Positions 60,307 through 64,000 of a stretch of 64,000 nucleotides of DNA are shown piece by piece (position 1 is the stretch's first letter; each line of letters starts with the position of its first letter). The notes under the pieces are model-generated. The model saw only the letters and a list, made by a program, of their open reading frames with translations, did no database searches and had not been told where the DNA came from. The position numbers were made by a program, and so were the translations under genes. The stretch is from Natronobacterium texcoconense (GTDB taxonomy: Archaea; Halobacteriota; Halobacteria; Halobacteriales; Natrialbaceae), in the NCBI RefSeq assembly GCF_900104065.1, contig NZ_FNLC01000002.1, positions 1 to 64,000 of the forward strand. Direction: 5' to 3'.

Positions 60307-61993
60307 ACTGCTCACGGCGGTCTCGATACTCTTCATCGTGACCGGTCCTCTCCTGCTCGTCGCTCACCGATTCGATCTGCCGGCGGTGCCGGCGCTGGTC
60401 CTCGGTGGACTGCTCGCCGGCTGGGTCGTCGAGCCGGATCCGCTGCTCGAGCTTGCGTACTACGGAATCGCACTGCTCGTGTTCACGTGGGCGACGCGGG
60501 TCGACCTCGCGGCGATCCGGACGGTGATCGTCGACGGTGAGCTCGCAGCGCTCGGCCAGATCCTCGTCGTCGGCTCGCTCGGCATCGGGTTCGGTATCCT
60601 CCTTGGCGTCTCGCCCACCGACGCGATCTACCTCGGGATCGCTGTCGCACTCTCGTCGACGATCGTCGGCACAGGCCTGTTACACCGGGAGATCACCACA
60701 GATCTCGTTCGCGGCCGACTGGCACAGTCGCTGCACTTCGTTCAGGACCTGGTCGCCGTCGTCATCGTGTTACTTCTCGGCGCCGGCACGCTCGAGGCTG
60801 GATACGTGGGACCGGCGCTCGCTGGTGGAGCAGCACTGTTGGGCGCGGCCGTCCTCGTCAACAGGTACGTGTTCGACGTCATCGGCCGATTGGCCGGGGA
60901 CTCGGACGAACTCATGATTCTGGGGGTCGTCGCGTTGCTCACGATATTCGTCGGCGCGGCCGAGCTCGCCGGTATTTCGATCGTCGTCGGGGCGTTCGCG
61001 GCCGGGCTCGCGGTGCGACACGACCCCGTCGAGTACCTCGGGCTGTTCAACGGGCTGCAGTCGATAAGGGACTTCTTCGTCGCGATCTTCTTCGTCACGG
61101 TCGGCGCGCTCGTCGTTTTCCCGTTCATCGGCGAAATCGGGTGGACCGAGTCCGTCGAGAAGCTCGCCCTCGTTGCAGGCCTGGTCGTCCTGACCGCGGT
61201 CGTGAAGCCAGCCGTCACTACGGCGATCCTGATCGCTCGCGGATACGAGGCTCGATCGGCGACCCTCGCCAGCCTCAACACCGATCAGGTCAGCGAATTC
61301 GGGCTGATCATCGCGATCCAGGCGCTCACGTTCGAGGCGTTGAGCCCGGCCGTCTTCGACGCGATCATCCTCGCCGCTGCGGTGACGATGATCACCTCGA
61401 GTCTGACCAACCGGTACAACGAGGAGATCTACCGCGCGCTCGCCGACCGCGGCGTAATAGACGGAAAGCACGACCGGATCGACGAGTGGAGCGACGTGCC
61501 CGACGGCATCTCCGATCACGTCGTCATCGTCGGGTACGGACGACAGGGGGCGAGACTCGTCGAAACCTGCGAGGACCTCGATCATCCCTACGTCGTCATC
61601 GAGAACGATCCCGCCCGCAGGGAAGCGGTCATCAACGAGTGTGAGGCCGCCGTCGTCGGCGACGCGATGGAAGACTACACCTGGGAGAAAGCCAACGTCG
61701 AGGACGCGAAACTCGTCCTCTCGACGGTCGATTCCCGCCCAGTCTCGCGTCGCATCCTCTCGCTGGACGTTGCAGCCGACGTGACGCTGCGATCGAGAGA
61801 CCGGGCGACCGCTCTCGAATTACTCGACGAAGGCGCATTGTACGTCGGTCACCCCGAACTGCTCGCGGGCCAGCAACTGGCTCAGCAGATCGAGGACCTG
61901 TTCGAGGGTGAACTAACGCGCGCGGAACTCCGGGAGTACCAGCGGGACGAACTCGAGCGACAAGCCGATCACGCGCCGCTTCACCTTCAGTGA
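60299..61993 (+). CDS. CPA2-type cation:proton antiporter with RCK domain (array member 2)
   Basis: 564 residues from the ATG at 60299; earlier in-frame starts lie inside the previous gene. The transmembrane part differs clearly from members 1 and 3 (FIVTGPLLLVAHRFDLPAVP, LHFVQDLVAVVIVLLLGAGT, GSATLASLNTDQVSEFGLII), and the RCK domain is present (DHVVIVGYGRQGARLVETCE). It ends in an amphipathic C-terminus. Its stop codon is directly followed by palindromic element B. A paralog of distinct lineage inside an otherwise tandem set. Confidence 0.92.
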   Translation: MSELLTAVSILFIVTGPLLLVAHRFDLPAVPALVLGGLLAGWVVEPDPLLELAYYGIALLVFTWATRVDLAAIRTVIVDGELAALGQILVVGSLGIGFGILLGVSPTDAIYLGIAVALSSTIVGTGLLHREITTDLVRGRLAQSLHFVQDLVAVVIVLLLGAGTLEAGYVGPALAGGAALLGAAVLVNRYVFDVIGRLAGDSDELMILGVVALLTIFVGAAELAGISIVVGAFAAGLAVRHDPVEYLGLFNGLQSIRDFFVAIFFVTVGALVVFPFIGEIGWTESVEKLALVAGLVVLTAVVKPAVTTAILIARGYEARSATLASLNTDQVSEFGLIIAIQALTFEALSPAVFDAIILAAAVTMITSSLTNRYNEEIYRALADRGVIDGKHDRIDEWSDVPDGISDHVVIVGYGRQGARLVETCEDLDHPYVVIENDPARREAVINECEAAVVGDAMEDYTWEKANVEDAKLVLSTVDSRPVSRRILSLDVAADVTLRSRDRATALELLDEGALYVGHPELLAGQQLAQQIEDLFEGELTRAELREYQRDELERQADHAPLHLQ

Positions 61994-61996
61994 GGC

Positions 61997-62069
61997 GATT
62001 ACTGTAACGATTTCCCGCGCAACCGCAGGACAGGTCGCGGTTGCGCTGGTATTGACTTACAGTAGTCGT
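61997..62069. repeat. Palindromic intergenic element, copy B
   Basis: It begins four bases after the stop codon of antiporter 2. Outer arms tactgtaa (62000-62007) and ttacagta (62057-62064), inner arms gcgcaaccgc (62017-62026) and gcggttgcgc (62037-62046). It shares the blocks gatt, ctgtaacgat, gcgcaacc, ggttgcgc, tgacttacagta and cgtatg, in the same order and spacing, with copy A at 4971-5052. Confidence 0.75.
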
Positions 62070-62121
62070 ATGGACGGGACCCAACCTCGATCGGTTCCCG
62101 GGACGAAACGCCATTTCTTTG

Positions 62122-62340
62122 ATGCGGCCGCCGGTATCTACTGGCGTGTTCGAAACCGCCCAAGTGCTTCGGATCGGCCGTAATCTGGTCGTCTACGCCG
62201 TGGGTGTCGGATTGCTCGTCGCCGGCGCACTCGGGATGGCAGATGCGATCGATCTGACGACGACCGTCGCCATTCCGTCTTTCGTCGTCGGGTTGCTTCT
62301 CGTGTTGTTTGTGCACGAATACTTCGGTGGGCCGGTGTGA
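62122..62340 (+). CDS. Small two-helix membrane protein (72 aa)
   Basis: Two hydrophobic segments (NLVVYAVGVGLLVAGALGMA and TTVAIPSFVVGLLLVLFVHE) joined by a short loop, ending EYFGGPV. The ATG at 62122 gives 72 residues; a GTG at 62146 is also possible because an AT-rich box (atttcttt, near 62113) sits at leaderless distance from it. It is placed between two antiporter genes and may assist them, but no family is known. Confidence 0.62.
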   Translation: MRPPVSTGVFETAQVLRIGRNLVVYAVGVGLLVAGALGMADAIDLTTTVAIPSFVVGLLLVLFVHEYFGGPV

Positions 62341-62499
62341 GATACCCGCATCACCTCGTATAGGGCGGGCTGTCGTACCTGATTGATTGAGCTTCCTCGG
62401 TGATCGAACGTCGTCCACTCACTGTTTCAACCCCTGGATAACTACTCCCACGAGCTTTTTATTTCCCGAAGAGAAGACCGAGCCCAGGTGAGCTAGGGT

Positions 62500-64000
62500 A
62501 TGGTCGAGGTCGGCCTCGCGAGTGACGTAGCCACGATCCTCGTCGCCGCTGCGATCGTCGGCGTGCTCGCTGTAAAGCTAGGGCAACCGACGATCATCGG
62601 ATACATCCTCACCGGCGTGGTAATCGGTCCAGTCGGACTTGGAATCGTAGAGCCGAGCATTATCACAGACACGATGGCCGAGCTCGGTCTGGCATTTTTG
62701 TTGTTCCTGCTCGGCATCAAGATGCGCATCGGCGATATCCGACACCTCATCGCTCCGATCGTAAAGATCTCGATTCCGCAGATGGCCGCGATCGGGCTCG
62801 TCGGGTTCGGGCTCGCGATCGCCCTCCCGTTTTCCTTCGAGGAGGCGGTAATCATCGGTCTGGCGGTAATGTACAGCTCGACCGCCGTGGTCATCAAGAT
62901 GTTAAACGACAAGGGAGAAGCGACGTCGCTCCACGGCAAGATCGACGTCGGCATCCTCCTCGCTCAGGACATCGTCGTCGTCATCATTCTCGCGGTACTG
63001 GCCGCAGGCCGTCCCGAGGACGCTGCAGACGTGGCGGCGACGCTCGCGGTCGTGATGGTTCTGGTCACGGTCACCACCGTCGCGGCGATCGCCGCGTCCA
63101 GGTACGTGCTCCCGCCGCTCTTTCGGCGGATCGCTGACGATACGACGTTCCTGTTCCTCGTCGCCATCTCGTGGCTCTTCCTGTTCGTCCTCGTCTCCGA
63201 CCAGATCGATGTTCTCCTCGCACCGTTTGGAGTCGACGCGTATCTCTCCGTCGAGATGGGAGCGTTCCTCGCCGGGCTAGCGATCGCACAGCTTCCCTAC
63301 AGCAAGGACCTCCAGGGCCGAGTCAACCCGTTGACCGACCTGTTCGTGATGGTGTTTTTCGTCTCCGTCGCCCTCGACTTCGAAGCCCGACATCTCCTCG
63401 AATACTGGACGGAGGCGATCGTCGTCGCCGTGGTATTGCTGGTCGTCAAGTTCGTCGTATTCTTCACGCTTCTCTACTGGCAGCAGTTCGACCTCGAGAC
63501 GACGTTCCTCGGCAGCATCGGGATGATCCAGGTTAGCGAGTTCGGGATCGTCGTCGCCGTCGCTGCGGCCGAGAGCGATCCCCCGTTCATTGGACAGGAG
63601 GAACTCGGCTTCATCACCCTCGTCGCGCTGCTGACGATGAGCGTCTCAGTGTACTTTATCCAGTACAACAAACAGCTGTTCGAGCGGGTGAAACCGCACC
63701 TCTCGCGGTGGGAACAAATCGATCCCGTCGAGCCGGCCGACACGGAGTATCGAGACCACGTCGTCGTGGTCGGCTACGACGAGATCGCACGCAGAGCGTT
63801 GCGGATCCTCGAGGAGCGGTACGACGAAATCGTGGTCGTCGATCGCAACGTCGAGCACGTCGAGGCGATCGAAAAGGCTGGGTACGAAGTTCTGTTCGGT
63901 GACTTCCAGTACGAGAAGATTCGCAAGGATGCCGGCGTCAAATACGCAGACTTCGTGTTCTCGTCGTCCGACCAGATGGAGATCAACGAGATGATTCTCA
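62500..64000 (+). CDS. CPA2-type cation:proton antiporter with RCK domain (array member 3), cut by window end
   Basis: At least 500 residues, continuing beyond 64000. It closely resembles member 1: GLAFLLFLLGIKMRIGDIRH, GLAVMYSSTAVVIKMLNDKG, LLAQDIVVVIILAVLAAGRP and TDLFVMVFFVSVALDFEARH align almost without gaps, whereas member 2 does not. The RCK domain begins with DHVVVVGYDEIARRALRILE. The ATG at 62500 is preceded by ggtgag about eleven bases upstream. Members 1 and 3 look like a duplication separated by member 2 and a small membrane gene. Confidence 0.9.
   Translation, partial: MVEVGLASDVATILVAAAIVGVLAVKLGQPTIIGYILTGVVIGPVGLGIVEPSIITDTMAELGLAFLLFLLGIKMRIGDIRHLIAPIVKISIPQMAAIGLVGFGLAIALPFSFEEAVIIGLAVMYSSTAVVIKMLNDKGEATSLHGKIDVGILLAQDIVVVIILAVLAAGRPEDAADVAATLAVVMVLVTVTTVAAIAASRYVLPPLFRRIADDTTFLFLVAISWLFLFVLVSDQIDVLLAPFGVDAYLSVEMGAFLAGLAIAQLPYSKDLQGRVNPLTDLFVMVFFVSVALDFEARHLLEYWTEAIVVAVVLLVVKFVVFFTLLYWQQFDLETTFLGSIGMIQVSEFGIVVAVAAAESDPPFIGQEELGFITLVALLTMSVSVYFIQYNKQLFERVKPHLSRWEQIDPVEPADTEYRDHVVVVGYDEIARRALRILEERYDEIVVVDRNVEHVEAIEKAGYEVLFGDFQYEKIRKDAGVKYADFVFSSSDQMEINEMIL

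Overview
The window is chromosomal DNA from an extremely halophilic archaeon (class Halobacteria), probably a member of the Natrialbaceae, although that rank is only an impression. Supporting signs are high G+C, an abundance of TCGAG words, very acidic proteins, Tat-type (twin-arginine) secretion signals, leaderless starts about 27 bases after TATA-like boxes, an intron-containing elongator tRNA-Met, and typically archaeal genes (Cdc48, RadB, CheF, S17e, class II ribonucleotide reductase, a geranylgeranyl-reductase-type lipid enzyme). Layout: 1-340 is the 3' end of an rRNA operon (23S end, a tRNA-like processing element, 5S). 340-740 is a non-coding stretch with perfect hairpins. 740-14600 holds mostly single genes: Mn catalase, two small secreted or zinc proteins, the lipid reductase, a D-2-hydroxyacid dehydrogenase, a DUF7344-like regulator, asd, rps17e, a membrane protein, a DUF447/CitG-like pair, mutY, a 907-residue secreted protein with seven tandem domains, and an FMN reductase. 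14600-26300 contains an acetyltransferase, membrane proteins, an orphan DNA methyltransferase, a gamma-glutamyltransferase-family enzyme, a CheF-like protein, small zinc proteins, tRNA-Met, a DUF7115-type protein, a DedA/TVP38-like protein and a KaiC-like ATPase pair. 26300-34200 has nrdJ and the trp cluster, transcribed in the order trpD-trpF-trpE-trpG with four-base overlaps. 34350-40500 has tRNA-Val with odd inverted duplications, a BrkB-like membrane protein, a CAP-domain protein, a lycopene-cyclase-domain protein, a four-CBS protein with a possible HPF-like tail, radB and a divergent RuvX/YqgF-like gene. 40600-44150 is an accessory-looking locus of three secreted proteins rich in Q/N repeats that resemble curlin repeats. 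44600-55500 has cdc48, a DMT exporter, a DUF7344-like regulator and a complete peptide/nickel-type ABC importer (lipoprotein, two permeases, two ATPases). 55680-64000 has RNase HI, small conserved genes, a HAD phosphatase and three tandem CPA2-type cation:proton antiporters, the last cut by the window end. Taken together this is ordinary housekeeping chromosome (tryptophan and aspartate-family biosynthesis, dNTP synthesis, DNA repair, ion homeostasis, peptide uptake) interrupted by a few unusual items. The best candidate for something undescribed is the curlin-like secreted triad at 40646-44146. Next come the hairpin-derived in-frame inserts in trpE, the inverted copies of tRNA 3' ends sharing a short core next to both tRNA genes, a two-copy palindromic element placed immediately after stop codons, and the seven-domain secreted protein with an ABC-ABC-A super-repeat.
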